A stretch of 64,000 bases of DNA, taken from Welwitschia mirabilis. Taxonomy: Eukaryota > Gnetophyta > Gnetopsida > Welwitschiales. The position numbers and the translations under genes are program-made. Positions 1-12,694 of this stretch are shown here, in pieces. Below the pieces are notes generated by a model. It did no database searches. It saw only the letters and a program-made list of their open reading frames with translations, and was not told the DNA's origin. The stretch is taken from contig JBOZIK010000001.1 in assembly GCA_051453625.1 (NCBI GenBank), forward strand, positions 296,789,790 to 296,853,789. The letters run 5' to 3'. Position 1 is the first letter of the stretch; every line of letters begins with the position of its first letter.

Positions 1-1020
1 GGAAAAAGGTTATCATTATCAAATCATAAGGTAATGTGAAAGTGGGAGTAGAAATGAAAGGAAGGATGTGATTTCAAGTTGTACATGAAGGCATAGGTGG
101 AAAGGATTAGAAGTATAAGTAGAATGAACAAGTCTATCTTCCATGAAGTTTGAATAAATCTCTATGGATCCTCCATTGTGTTTAGTTTTTTCACTATTGT
201 GTTTATCATTATTTTGTTGGATTGTCTTTTCATTTTCCTCATCATTATTTATTATTAAATATTCTTCTCTTGTTGAANNNNNNNNNNNNNNNNNNNNNNN
301 NNNNNNNNNNNNNNNNNNNNNNNNNNNNNNNNNNNNNNNNNNNNNNNNNNNNNNNNNNNNNNNNNNNNNNNNNNNNNCTCCATTGTGTTTAGTTTTTTCA
401 CTATTGTGTTTATCATTATTTTGTTGGGTTGTCTTTTCATTTTCCTCATCATTATTTGTTATTAAATCTTCTTCTCTTATTGAATATTACTTTCATTCTC
501 TAGGTTATTGAATTAATCAAAAGAATTATCAAGAGAAATAAGAGCATCATCTTCATCTTTGATTGAAAAGCTTAAGATTTTTCATGAATGAATTCCTCAT
601 CCTAATTATCTAGTGGTAAATAGATGGTAGGGATATAATCTAATACCTTAATATCATCTAATGAATTGTCATCCTCATCCTGATCATTAAAAGATTGAGT
701 TGCATTATTATTATCTCCCTTTTTCTTATCTTCTAATGAGTAAGAGGTGGAAGTTTAATCCAAATTCTCATCTTCTATTTGAAAGCAAGAATCATTATCA
801 TTTGTTTCTAAGTTCTTATTTTTCTCAAGGTATGATGTAGTAGGATAAGTTTTAGGATGTTATGTTTTAAAATATCCTTAAATTTCTAATAGTGTCTATT
901 ACAAGATTTCAACCAAATTTTTTAGGTCTTGATTGATCTTTTCTAGTCTTTCATTAGTATGTTCTTGGATTCTCTTCATTTTGCTAATAATTTCTCACAT
1001 TGGATCATTTTCTTCCTTGT
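1..1020 (-). pseudogene. Degraded coding remnant, acidic and coiled-coil-like
   Basis: Read on the minus strand, about 1,000 down to 560 gives runs of protein-like sequence broken by stops: a charged helical stretch with NERLEKINQDLKNLVEIL (about 950-890), then an acidic stretch containing DNDSCFQIEDENLD and NDQDEDDNSLDD (about 800-650). Composition is unlike random AT-rich DNA, where such long Asp/Glu runs are unexpected. It resembles the charged linker regions of Ty3/gypsy gag-pol genes but carries no diagnostic motif, so I assign no family. The segment 172-277 is repeated at 378-486 across an N-run. No start codon or intact frame can be chosen. Confidence 0.3.
278..377. other. Assembly gap, 100 N, flanked by an overlap
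   Basis: The roughly 105 bases before the gap (from 172) recur directly after it (378-486) with about four differences, so the contig ends overlap rather than being separated by missing DNA. Confidence 0.85.
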
Positions 1021-1640
1021 AGTAGATCATGGAAGATGTTTCTTCTTCATAGTAATGCACGAAAGATGATTGGAATTGATAAAAAAAAATTATAAGAAGT
1101 TTGCCTAAATGAGGTGAAATCTCTAAAATGTGGAGAATCTTCATTGTCATTTCTATATGAGGTTTGAAAAGAAGAGGGGAAAGAATAAGAATGTTAAAAA
1201 GAGGAAGGGTCCCAATTCTTACTCTCAATAGCATTTTGTATTGTTCTCACTCTCTTAAAAACCTCTTAAAGTATTTGATCATTATAAAACTTAGAATCTT
1301 ATATGTTTCTCCTCCTTTCTACAAAGATTTCTCAAAGTGTTTTTTTAAACTACTATCCTCAGAATTTTTTAAGTTTCTCCTTCTTTCAGTAAGAAGTTTC
1401 TTAATAGTTCTTATATTACTATTCATTAAAGTAATTGAGAAGAATGGAATAAGAGAATTTTATTTCCAGATGGTAAGAAAGATAAGTACACAATGAAAAT
1501 TAAGTTCTACTCTCTTTGATGTTTCATCATTTTATCAAAGTTGTTGATCCTTAACATTCAAAATATGTGTAATGGCTATTATGAAAATAAATAATAGAAT
1601 GACTATAGAGAAAAAGAAAAATCTAATTCTGAAATAATAA
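1021..1640. other. AT-rich stretch, no recognisable gene
   Basis: An open frame of 110 codons runs at 1,164-1,496 on the plus strand. It is rich in Leu, Ile, Phe and Lys, as expected from AT-rich pyrimidine-biased DNA, and shows no motif I recognise. I do not call it a gene. Confidence 0.4.
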
Positions 1641-1837
1641 AAATACAAAAAAAATTCTTCAAACTTGCATACCTATGATGTGCATACTTGGATTTTTCTT
1701 GAAGTCGAATAATCCTTCTCTAGTATTTTCTTTAATCAAGTTCCGCTTCCTCTGATATTTTGTATTTATACCAGAATTCACGGTTTCCCTACATGCTTAG
1801 AAAATAAATAGAAAATCAAAATAAAAAATAACAGACT

Positions 1838-2080
1838 GTCATCCACTTAGTCATGGGGATGACAGGAAGGATGATGATCATAGTAAGAGAAAACTAAAAC
1901 ATAGAAAAAATTACTTAAAATAAAATACCAATCTACTGGCTAAGCTATCATGAGGACAACAGAGAAGATGATAGCAATTTTATTATCAAACTATAAATTG
2001 AAAAACTTATAAAAGTAGAAACTAATTTTGAAATTACAAAAATGTCATGTCCAATGTCATTAGGACAACAGAGAGGGTGA
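1838..2080. repeat. Three scattered copies of a GATGACAGG-type motif
   Basis: A short motif (ATGGGGATGACAGGAAGGAT at 1,850 and decayed forms near 1,950 and 2,060) appears three times, each with a nearby inverted partner such as GTCATCC. The same kind of motif recurs at 3,110-3,340, 38,530-38,590, 39,700-39,800, 44,230-44,280 and 60,910-60,990. Function unknown. Confidence 0.4.
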
Positions 2081-2344
2081 TAGGGATCCTAAAAACTACA
2101 GAAAATGAAGTTTGCTAAAAGAAACTTATTCTAAGTTATACTAAAAATATAGTACTAATTTAAATAAATAACCACAACAAAAAATTTGAAATAATTATGT
2201 GGTTAGTAATAATTCTCTAGCTTCTTACAGTCTTCCATAGTAATGATGTCAAAATGTTATGATGTGAATTTATGCAATATTAAAGTCCTTTAGGTAAACT
2301 TGTAAATCAAATTACTTATAGAAAAACACATGCTAATATAGATA

Positions 2345-3450
2345 AGAGTTTACCCGAATGTCATAATCCCAACAAAGGCACTAGGCTCAGGGTTAGAGAA
2401 TTGATTTCTAAAGTATTTTTAGTTTTTTATCTTTAAGAACTGAAAGTAAATAATAAGCTAAAATGTAAGGTAAGGTGAATGATATGAAATGAAAGTGGAA
2501 GTGAAATGGATTCTATTAGATCCTAATTCTCTTATCACAAGAACTAGCTCCCTATAATTCAAATCAATTAAGAAGGATTCTTCATTTATTCCTAATCAAC
2601 ATAAACTATGAGATATACCAAATAGAATATGAAATGCAATATGGAATTAAAATGAAATAATAATGCAAATCTAAACTAATAGAATAAACCTTGATAAAGT
2701 TTTTCCTTATGATCATAAATTATAGATTCATCACTTAAATTATAACCAACTTAAACTATGAAAAATATAAACAGAATTGGAATTAAAAGAGTAATTGTAT
2801 TGATTCATAGAACTTTACAACTACTTATAATAAAGTAGCAGCATCTCAATGGAAGAGACTTAGCCTAACACTAAGGGAACTTCTCTCTCTGGCTACTAGA
2901 TGGACCTCTTGTCCTTTAGTCTTCCATCATAAGAACATTGGGTACAAAATATTAATTGGAATTAAGGACAAGATGGGTATTTATAGTTTTACATTAAAAG
3001 TTCTAAAACCATAACCATAGAAATCAGAGAAGAAACCCTATTAGCCCAAGTGGGATGCATAACTCCATTTTAAGATAATTTAGTCTTGCTTATACAAAAT
3101 AGTTATTGTCCTGAATATCATAAGGACAACATTAAGAATGATGCCCTATAATAACAGATAGATCATTAGCTTTCCACTATGTAATCAACCCCGTAGTTGG
3201 CTCTAGTTATGTTACCGTTCCTCATGTCATGGAGATGATAATGAAGACGACACAAGCTCTAGTCCACATTATTATTGTAATGTGCTAATATAATGCTATC
3301 GTCCCATCTATCATGGGGATGATAACAGGGGTGATACCATTCCAAAGATTTTTAGTAAAGCAAATTAGCCTTCTTCATCATTAATCTTCCTCTAACATAC
3401 TAAGTACCAGAACATGCCTAAAATACCTCCAATTATGTCAAGAATTATGT
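2345..3450 (-). mobile_element. Possible LTR remnant (minus orientation)
   Basis: The architecture resembles the better supported E4 LTRs. A minus-strand TATA-like box (plus-strand GGGTATTTATAG, 2,975-2,986) is followed rightwards, in the U3 position, by spaced repeats (3,110-3,145, 3,210-3,252, 3,295-3,335) and on the other side by a region like R/U5. I found no second copy, target duplication or primer-binding site, so the boundaries are approximate and the call is tentative. Nothing else in this segment looks coding. Confidence 0.3.
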
Positions 3451-5291
3451 GTTTGCATGATCATCCCATCGACTCTCTATAATCATCAGAAATAAATCTA
3501 AACTTATATAAATGTACTATAAAAATGCTCTAAATACACCATCAAATTCCTGCAAATTGGCATTACAACAACCAATGTAGACCATAAGCTTGGAAGGTAG
3601 TATATTCATGATGGTTATTATTAATGAACATTTAAGAATAATGTGAATATACTTTCTAATAAAAAATACCAAGCATTTTATTTCATGAATATCTTTAAGG
3701 AATACCTAAAATGGTAAAATGAATAAATATTCAATAATATTTTTTTAGATCATGACGATGAATCTGTCTCATAAATTTGAGATGTTTTATAAGGAAAATG
3801 TTATTTACTACTTACATGCGATAACAAAATGGAGTAGTGAAGTAATAGAATTAGATACTAATGAAAATAACTCATTAATTATCCCATTAATTATACTTGA
3901 AATACAAATTTTTTAGTAATGAATATGCAATGAAAATCTACTTTCTTAACCATTAACAATTAAAGGCACTTCCAAATTCTACACACTATGAAGTATGACA
4001 TAGACATAGACCTATTATTCTCATTTATGCATTTTTGATTATTCATCTTTAGTGCATGTTTCATATAAAAATGTTGACTCTAAGATCATTAAATATGTAT
4101 TTATTTACTATGATACAAATTATAAGACATTTAAATAATACAATAAAGAAAATAAAAACATTCAAATTAGTTAAGATGTAACTTGCATAAAAAGAAAGTT
4201 CCATTTTTAATTATTTTAGAGGAATAAAATAAATCTAAAATATTCTATGAAAAGTAAGAGTGGTTACATCTTGATTTTTTAGAATGTAGATGCCCATGTA
4301 AAATGTATGAAAAATATTTATTTAAGGAACTTAATAATAAAGAGTATAAAGGTTTAGATATGAACATAGTATAGTTGAAGATAGTGAATCACAATGATAA
4401 TGATTTAATATGAATCAAGAATATAGTATTGGTTGTGCCTTAAATCAACATGCATAGCAAGAAAATAAGTTTTGAAATTATATTAACTACATCTTAAATC
4501 AACATCATTCCTTTTTGGTTATGATAAGAATTGCACATGAATCCAATCAATAGCATTCTTCCTCTTTAATAAATGATTTTTTAAGGTGATGTTACTTTGC
4601 TTATCTGAATCATTGTTTTCTTTTCACATGGAACTCTTTCTAATAGTTAGTCAATCCACATTTCTTTTCCTGAATCAAGATTATTTAATCTCTTAGAAAA
4701 TACAAATTTCATAAACCTCACATTAGAAAGATGTCTCTCTACAACATGTTTACCTTAAAACTATTAATGATATGCTATATGTTAGCATTATAATATGAGT
4801 TCTTATGCATGAGATAAACATTATTCTACACTGGTAGAAATTTCTTTCTAAATAAATTATTTCTATAAACTAATAGTTTCAAACATGGATCAACTACCAA
4901 TCTTAGTTTAAAATTTAAAACATTTATACATTTTTAATTTAAAAGTCAATAGGAATTTTGAATTGCACATAATAAAAAATAATAGTCAAAATAGAAACTA
5001 GAAAAAAAAATGATCATCAAAAATAAGAAAATAACCAATATTTAGTAGTTATAGTATAATTAATGATGAACATTTAAAAATAGTGGTATGGCCATTCAAT
5101 CCTAAAAAGGTATTCTAAAACTTATTTATTTCTTTAAGGATAATTCTTTATATTTTTAATAATAATAAAAGATTAGTAAAAGATTTCTTTTAGTAGCATC
5201 CATATGTGAAAATTCAAGTAACCTTTTTGCAATTAACAAATAAATACATCTTAATAATATGATGTTCTCTAGCTTTAAATGTTTGATTTTA
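3451..5291. other. AT-rich stretch, nothing recognised
   Basis: No open frame of note and no motif I can assign on either strand. It could be the 5' part of the copia element whose RT lies at 6,120-7,200, but no gag, protease or integrase motif was seen. Confidence 0.4.
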
Positions 5292-5947
5292 NNNNNNNNN
5301 NNNNNNNNNNNNNNNNNNNNNNNNNNNNNNNNNNNNNNNNNNNNNNNNNNNNNNNNNNNNNNNNNNNNNNNNNNNNNNNNNNNNNNNNNNNNNNNNNNNN
5401 NNNNNNNNNNNNNNNNNNNNNNNNNNNNNNNNNNNNNNNNNNNNNNNNNNNNNNNNNNNNNNNNNNNNNNNNNNNNNNNNNNNNNNNNNNNNNNNNNNNN
5501 NNNNNNNNNNNNNNNNNNNNNNNNNNNNNNNNNNNNNNNNNNNNNNNNNNNNNNNNNNNNNNNNNNNNNNNNNNNNNNNNNNNNNNNNNNNNNNNNNNNN
5601 NNNNNNNNNNNNNNNNNNNNNNNNNNNNNNNNNNNNNNNNNNNNNNNNNNNNNNNNNNNNNNNNNNNNNNNNNNNNNNNNNNNNNNNNNNNNNNNNNNNN
5701 NNNNNNNNNNNNNNNNNNNNNNNNNNNNNNNNNNNNNNNNNNNNNNNNNNNNNNNNNNNNNNNNNNNNNNNNNNNNNNNNNNNNNNNNNNNNNNNNNNNN
5801 NNNNNNNNNNNNNNNNNNNNNNNNNNNNNNNNNNNNNNNNNNNNNNNNNNNNNNNNNNNNNNNNNNNNNNNNNNNNNNNNNNNNNNNNNNNNNNNNNNNN
5901 NNNNNNNNNNNNNNNNNNNNNNNNNNNNNNNNNNNNNNNNNNNNNNN
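5292..5947. other. Assembly gap, 656 N
   Basis: The last 20 or so bases before the gap (CTTTAAATGTTTGATTTTA) recur directly after it, so the estimated size may be wrong or the gap may cover a tandem duplication. Confidence 0.7.
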
Positions 5948-6119
5948 CTCTATCTTTAAATGTTTGATTTTATATCATAACTCTTTTTAACATGTTGAAT
6001 ACCAACTTTAAAATACATACAACTTAAAAAAGGTTAAGAGAAAATAATGAGGCAACTACTATTGATAATAACAATTAACATAAACATGAATATGAAAGTT
6101 TTTTTAATTTTTAAAGAAG

Positions 6120-7200
6120 AAGACGTCATGTTCATAATTGAAAAGTATGATGAAGAACCATTCTATTTTTCTAAAGTTGTTATGAAACTGACATGAATGG
6201 CTACAATGCAAAATAATATGGTTTATATTATTGTTAAAAATAGATCAAAAATTATTTTTAAGATAGAGAATAAGTTTGTTATTGATATCTAGTGAGTGAT
6301 TAAAATCAAGAGGAAGTAGTATAAAAATATGAAACTCTTTCAAGCATGTCTTATAGCTCAAGGTTATGATTAGTAAAAAATAAATTTTTTAAGGATAACC
6401 TTCCCTTTTTTATCTACTATGAAATAATCTAGCACACTTCATATATTTCTTATAATAAAAATCTATTCATCACATAATTAAAAGTTGTATCATCAGTTTT
6501 AAATTCAATTCTTAAAGAATAGTTTTATAACTTTGTAATTATTAAATGAGTTTCTGAAGAATTCAAATTTCTTAAAGCTAGCATCATGGTATGCTACTTC
6601 AAATGTGTCTTACATGAGTTAAAGCAAGAAGTACTAGCTTGGTATAATGGGATTAATGATTTCTTATGCTTCTATGGATTCCATCTATGCCCAATATCTC
6701 TAACGATCCATGTTATAAAGAATGATGAAAGAAAAAAAAGAATCCTTATCATAAGTATTTATATTAATTATTTTCATTATACTTTCATACCTCATTCTTA
6801 TGAAATAATCTTTTAATTGTAGAAAAAAGTAATTTCATATTGCTAACTTTTAAGAGGCTAAAAATTTCTTAAGCATTAAATTCACTGAAAGAGATGGATA
6901 TATCCATTTTAGTTAAAAATCACATGATCTTAGCATTTTATTCAAATTTTACATGATTGAATGTAATCTATGTATTTTACTAAGGAATCCAAAATATAGG
7001 CTTTTAAAAAATGATGAACATCCTTTTTCCAATCCTATTATCTTTGTATTTCTAGTTGTTGAATTAACTTACCTAACTTTTCCTTTAGTTATATCAATCA
7101 ATATGTTTTCAATACAAGGAAAACTAATTGGAATGTAGTAAATAAAGTCCTTTAAGATATCAAAGGTTTATTAGACTATGGAGTTATATATGGTTAAGAA
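6120..7200 (+). pseudogene. Ty1/copia reverse transcriptase remnant
   Basis: Copia-type RT would copy element RNA into cDNA in cytoplasmic particles. At 6,586-6,816 the frame reads LHELKQEVLAWYNGI followed by GFHLCPISLTIHV and ILIISIYINYFHYT, which matches in order the LKQ-AWY, GF-rich and catalytic segments of copia RT. The catalytic YVDD is replaced by YINY (6,760-6,771), so both metal-binding Asp are lost. A later frame (6,953-7,138) gives LLKNDEHPFSN and VELTYLTFPLVI, matching the conserved KND-HP and YLT segment between RT and RNase H. Upstream, around 6,220-6,370, traces of the segment around the conserved KARLVA-like motif are visible in shifted frames. No LTR or other domain could be tied to it. 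Dead copy; the family call is firm, the edges are not. Confidence 0.75.
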
Positions 7201-9354
7201 TGTTTTCATTTCATGAATGAACCTCTTGATCATGACCATTTTATTAACTTTGATTATTTGCATTTAAATTAGTAATTTAAGATATGCTTCTAGCTAATAT
7301 TTTAATCTTTATAAATACTTGATTTTATTAAGAATATAAGAAAATATCTATAATTAAATAATAATACAAGATCATAGCTAAATTAGCTACATAAGCAATG
7401 TTACATTTTAACCTTTTAAGAACATAAAATTTTCTATAAATAAAACTTTTAAGCTATTTTTTAATAATACTAGTACTAGTTCTTTAGCTTATAATCTAGT
7501 TTAACATTATAGAAACTCGTAAATTTTAGTTAAGTATCACTTTATCTAAAATCTTATAAAGAGTAAAGTTCTCAAAGTTATTCCTGCCAATTCATTAAAT
7601 TAGCTTGCAAATACGTTTACTAAGCCATTTTTAAGTTCAAGATTTAAGAATATATAAAACATTCATTTTATTACTAATCATTGATTTAAAGAAGGTAATG
7701 TTAACTAGTTAGACAAAGTCTATCCATTATTTATGTTTATCCCTTTTTAATACTAATTGTTTACTACTTTTCACCATTTCTATTTTTATATAGTTAGTTA
7801 TATTTTCTAAAATAAGTGCCTAGTTTAAATGAATATTTATCAAGTAGTTGTATTTTTCTTTCTTTAGTATATTTATTAGGAGATAAGATAAACATTAGTC
7901 CATTAATTTTCTCTTTAGCATTTTAAACTTATACTTCTATATATGTAATCCCTATCTATGTACTCTAGTTAGCCTAATAAGAGGGTTGTTAAGATAGACA
8001 AAATTGGATAATATAAGGTATAGCACACTCTTAATAGAGCATAGAGAATATGATGTCTAGTAATTATCTTGTTCCATTAGTACAAAGAGGAATAAACCAC
8101 AATCCCTAGATATATAATTTGAGAAACTTGGTAAAGAAAATAAGAGAAAATGAAGTACTTCTAAGGATTTCAATAAACTAGAATTTTTGAAATTTCCTAT
8201 AGCTAGATACTAGAAAATAACTAGAGAAATAAGAGAATATTCTAAGATAGAGTTAAAATAAAAAATTTTTTTCATTGTAAAACCATGTTTTGTATTACCT
8301 TTTTCACATGAAAGTAAAGGCCTTCTAAAAGAAGAATTCTCTAGTTGAAAATCAAGCTATGTATAACTTCTTCCTATAAGAGGATGCTCTATTGATATCA
8401 TAAATTTAAATATCTTATAGAACATTTATGAATCTACAACCAAAATTTATAGGCCAAGCACAATTCTAAATAAATGGTAAATTCTCTCTAATATACTATA
8501 AATTGGACACAATGGATGTAAAGCTATAATCATTCCTAAGAAATTGTCAATTAGATGGCCTTTGTAAATAAGGAACCAATAAAATATTTTATGCTTTGGC
8601 TGAGAATTGGATTTTTAAATAGACTAAAAGACATCGTTCCATTTATATTCTAGTAAATAAATGTTTTATTTCTTATTAAGGAATAGATACACATTAACTT
8701 AGATCTTAAAGTTATTAAAATCTCTACCTATAGAAAAATGGATCAGAGGAAACTTATCTAGATATTTTCATTTCTCTCATCAAGGAAAATTATTATTATC
8801 ACATTAAAAAATATATAAGACAATTTTAATATCTCTAAAATTTCTATTGAACTTTATCACACTATAGATTCTAAGTACATGCATTTCCATTAGGATATAG
8901 AAGCTAATAAAATGTTATAAGCCTCATTTTAATGAGCCTCAAAGCTCTCATTTTATATCATTTAGCCAATGAAAATTTCTTAATATGAAAGGTAGAAAAC
9001 CATCAAATGGAGTGTAAATTAAGGTTTTCTAAACATAAATTAGAAGAAATCCAATTTGATTTTTTCTTGGTTTCATTAAATTTTTTCAAATTTATTGAAA
9101 GTTAAAGGATACATTAACCTTAATATCTTCCTAGATAATAATCGAATTGCTCCAATGGAAAATCATCCCAACATAAGAGGATTTAGGCCTTATTATGAAA
9201 ATGTAGTACTTGAAGAAAATTTTTCATGCTTCTAATCTAACTACTTATTTAGCATCTAAGAACTACTCCTAAGTCCTCTCTATAATTAGTCTATTTGGCA
9301 CATTGTTGTAGTGTGTATCATGTGCTTCTTATCTTCAATTAATATTCTTCAATA
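7201..9354. other. AT-rich stretch, nothing recognised
   Basis: The RNase H part of the copia pol would be expected near 7,200-7,600, but decay is too deep to see it. The rest shows no frame, repeat or motif I can support. Confidence 0.4.
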
Positions 9355-10375
9355 ATAATCTATAATCTTAAGTATCTAATGTATATAGTTCACACTAGTA
9401 TAGGGAGTCAACAAAAATGTTATACTTTAGAGAGAAATTTAAAATTACATTTGAAAATTTGGTTTATTCAAATAGGGAATAAAATAATTTTATATTCTAA
9501 TTTCAAAAAGATAAATAAATGATAATGCAATGTTGGATGAAATGCAATGTAAGAATGAAATGCAATCTTGAATGCAATTTACTAATCAAGTTAATCAATC
9601 TATTATAATATATATTACCCCTTATAATCTATATTAATACAAGTTAATGTCACTTAATTGTAACCAACATAGATTATAAACATGATAAGAGAAAACTTAA
9701 AAGAAATAAGATGATCTTGTATAAATCATGATGTTCTTACATCCAATTAGAAGTACATGTCCTTCAATAGAGGATAAATAACCTAACATCAACATAATCT
9801 TATCTCTTAAGCTAGATGAATCCCTTGATCTATTGAACTTCAAATATCACATGGATAATTGATGCATGAAAGATAAGAAGTGGATAACTTAAGGGGAGTA
9901 TTTATAGGTTTGGATTGATGGTTTAGATTCCCAAGGAGTAGTAATAAATTAAGAGTAATCCTATCATTAATTTTGTAATGTCTTCTTAGTGTAACATGTT
10001 CTTCCATGTGTCTTCTTGGTGTACAACTTCTTGTGTAATTTCTTTTTGATGTAGCATCTTCTTTTACATGTCTTCTTCATGTAACATCTTATTCCACATG
10101 TCATCTTCATGTAATGTCTTATTCGTGTAACATCTTCTTTCATGTGTCTTATTGATGTAACATCTTCTTAATGTAATGTCCACTTGGTGTCTTAATCATT
10201 ACTTCATAGTATGAATTAGACTCATAATGCTATAGATAAATTGAGGTATTTGAAACATGCTAGACAAGGCCCATAATATTAGAAATTGATGCTTCATTTA
10301 ATCATCTTGATAGATTTTAAATTCTTCTTAAAGTAAAGAAAAAATTAATTAAAGATACCTAAAACATACTCTAAA
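9355..10375 (-). mobile_element. Possible LTR remnant (minus orientation)
   Basis: A minus-strand TATA-like box (plus-strand GAGTATTTATAGG, 9,896-9,907) is followed to the right by a degenerate minisatellite (9,978-10,195), the same order seen in the E4 LTRs. Poly-purine and ATGCAATG-type repeats lie to its left (9,515-9,590). No partner LTR, primer-binding site or target duplication was found, so element type and edges are uncertain. Confidence 0.3.
9978..10195. repeat. Degenerate minisatellite, unit about 18-24 bp
   Basis: Roughly ten imperfect copies of a unit like CATCTTCTTGGTGTAA, with variants such as CATGTGTCTTC, run head to tail. It sits where the U3 of the putative LTR would be. Confidence 0.7.
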
Positions 10376-10906
10376 CATGATGTTAAATATCACTATTTTG
10401 TCTTGCAACATGACTTATAGTAAACATTTTATGAATTTATATCAAAAGCATTTTTCTATTTCTTCTGAATTTGCTAGCACATCAGTATATTTGGATTCTA
10501 TAAATTGGGCCATTTTTCTGCCTCCTCTAGCTCTAACTATTAATTCTAGATCCATTATTATGAAATAGAGTATTCATCCTATGAAAAAATAGGAACCTTC
10601 TTTATGTTTTTTGAATGATTTAACTTCTTATAAGAAGGCCTATTTTTAATTTCTCCTTTGCTTTTTTATTTCTTAAATATCTTGAAGTTTCTTATCATAT
10701 AGGCTTGATTTTATTAGGTTTTTCATGATAAAAGAAATTGTGTACATTTGTTATTCACATTTTTTCTTTTTGTTTTATGTGGATTTGAAAGTATCACATT
10801 TAGATTTTCAAGGTTAAAGATTTAGCTTAGAAATTTAATTAAAATAATTTTGTTTCTATAGGTTACACAAGCTAAATTAGTTATTGTACTTATTATTACT
10901 ATCATT
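10376..10906. other. AT-rich stretch, no recognisable gene
   Basis: A 63-codon open frame at 10,377-10,568 (+) has no recognisable motif. The remainder is T-rich and could belong to the LTR-like sequence that follows. Confidence 0.35.
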
Positions 10907-11243
10907 GAGATATAGTTTTATTTTGAAAAATTTATGCCATAATGTTTTATTTTATGTCCTTTTATTTGTAATAGCCATAGTCTTATTCTTATTGTAAATT
11001 CTTGGTAATTAGTCATGATTGTTTATAGCTAAGATAGTGGTTAAAGTGGTGGTTATGTTAGTTGATAAGTTAGTGATTGCATTATTTTTGTTATTTAATA
11101 ATTGTAATTTTCCTTTTTTTAAACATGGAAATTATATTCATGAGGTATAATTTAATATTTTGAGATATAGGTATATTCTGGAAAATTTATGCCATAATGT
11201 TTTATTTTATGTCCTTTTATTTGTAATAGCCATAGTCTTATTT
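10907..11243 (+). repeat. Direct duplication of about 83 bp, period 255
   Basis: The block 10,907-10,989 recurs at 11,162-11,243. Apart from a few differences in the first 20 bases, the core from AAAATTTATGCCATAATG to AGCCATAGTCTTATT is identical over about 60 bases, which is unusually well preserved for this window. Confidence 0.85.
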
Positions 11244-11282
11244 TCTAGAAACTATGCATCAAGTGGGTTGGCAAGATAAAGA

Positions 11283-11366
11283 AATCCTTACCACATCCAC
11301 CACCTTCACCACTTGTACTATCTTCACCAGTTCCACCACATTCATCACCTTTACCACCTTCATTTT
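11283..11366 (+). repeat. Degenerate CCA/TTCACC triplet repeat
   Basis: The stretch is built from imperfect CACCAC, TTCACC and TCCACC words with no long pure run. It lies just upstream of the TATA-like box of the putative LTR. Confidence 0.6.
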
Positions 11367-11889
11367 ATGATGGAATATAGTCTTTTCATATTCTAATGTC
11401 TTTTCATCTCCTACATTGTCTCTTATAAATAAGAATTTTCTTTACTCTTATTTCATATCTTGAGAAAGCGTTTTCTATCGATTCTTAGTGAATTTAATCT
11501 TAGAGCTTAGAAAAGCCTTAGAGCCTTGGAACTTTGTATCTCCAAAAGTTTTCAAATCTTCATCTTAATTTTAGTATGGTTTTATGGTCTTTCATTTTAT
11601 TATTGTATTCTTTTTAGCTTGGATTATTTCCTTGTATGATTTATGGTTTAAATCTATTTCTTGTATGTTTTATGTTTACTTCTTATATTTCGTATTTTTG
11701 TCATGCTTGCATTCCTTAAAGGTTTGTTTATTTTTTTGCATATATTAAAATATTTTAAGTTTTATTCGTAAATTTTATACTATATTTTTCTTAGAACTTC
11801 TTAATATCAAACCTTCCCATAATGATTTAAGATAGTGACCATTGTTGACCTATAATTGATATGTTTTGGATTGTTGATAAATTTCCCCT

Positions 11890-12015
11890 AGAGAGTAAAG
11901 GAGTAAAAATGGTCCCCTATAGATGTGTTAATTAGATTCCAAAAATACTTGTAGAGATTAAAGGGGTAAATTATCTCCTCTAGAGATGTGTGCATCTAAA
12001 TTTCTAAAAATTCAT
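11890..12015 (+). repeat. Two-copy tandem repeat of about 62 bp
   Basis: AAAGGAGTAAAAATGGTCCC with TAGATGTGTTAATTAGATT (11,898-11,948) is followed by a decayed copy beginning AAAGGGGTAAATTATCTCC (11,960-12,012). Confidence 0.6.
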
Positions 12016-12680
12016 ATGAGGTCTTGGTCACATTTTGATTATCGTGACAATTCCTATCTTATGATTAGTATTTCCCTTCCTCATCTAAGACTTGTCATGG
12101 AGCATATTAAGAACTGTGAAGGTTATAGTTCTCACATCATACTTACATGTCCAGGACCTACTATGAGTTATTTGGATTAAGCTAGCTAATGCAATTTGGA
12201 TTAAGAGCTATTTTCCTCCTTAGATGCATGTAGTTAAAGGATCTTGGATGTTTTGAACAAATTTTATTNNNNNNNNNNNNNNNNNNNNNNNNNNNNNNNN
12301 NNNNNNNNNNNNNNNNNNNNNNNNNNNNNNNNNNNNNNNNNNNNNNNNNNNNNNNNNNNNNNNNNNNNTTATTTAAATATGAATATTGTATTCAGATTTA
12401 CTTTAGGAATTGACATGGATATTTTGCAATGTATTTATCTCCCTTTCATTTGAAGGATTACAAGTGTTTAATGCAAAGTATATATGCCAATTTGTTTATA
12501 GATTTGTTATTATGAATATTATATATTCTCAAATAACATGCAGTTGATATTATAAGTAAATGAATGAATGATTTCTAGAAAATATTGAGGACGATACAAT
12601 TGGGTTTCTGAGTAAGCTTGAAGTTATCTATAGTGGATTTTAGGATGTTATAGAAAGATAGCAATCTAGTATCTTTCTTA
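12016..12680. other. Unassigned stretch with an assembly gap
   Basis: If the junction at 12,681-12,695 is a true minus-strand LTR/primer-binding site, the sequence to its left is the element's leader or gag region. Only a short minus-strand frame (TIGSRAKKDTRLLSFYNI) crosses it, and no gag motif is visible. A 64-codon plus-strand frame at 11,986-12,180 is not recognised. Confidence 0.35.
12269..12368. other. Assembly gap, 100 N
   Basis: Size 100, so probably a placeholder. Only five bases (TTATT) are shared by the two edges, so no overlap can be claimed. Confidence 0.8.
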
Positions 12681-12692
12681 GCTCTGCTACCA
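12681..12692 (-). promoter_or_regulatory. Primer-binding site, tRNA-Met type
   Basis: On the minus strand the sequence reads TTACA, AT, TGGTAGCAGAGC: an LTR end, a two-base spacer and 11 of 12 bases of the TGGTATCAGAGC site that pairs with initiator tRNA-Met. The preceding LTR end (GGAACATTACA) fits a decayed chromovirus-type end. The element would lie to the left on the minus strand. Confidence 0.55.
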
Positions 12693-12694
12693 AT

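Larger units (their letters stand above)
10907..11800 (+). mobile_element. Possible LTR remnant (plus orientation)
   Basis: A TATA-like box (CTTATAAATAAG, about 11,427-11,438) is preceded by direct repeats in the U3 position (10,907-10,989 with 11,162-11,243, and CCACC triplets at 11,283-11,366). It is followed by a leader-like region with AGAGCTTAGAAAAGCCTTAG and a T-rich U5-like tail. The layout is typical of a plant LTR, but there is no second copy and no primer-binding site in the window. Confidence 0.35.

Noticed and set aside
5259-5990. Open frames of 243 and 226 codons
   Set aside because: Almost entirely N. Only a handful of real codons at the ends.
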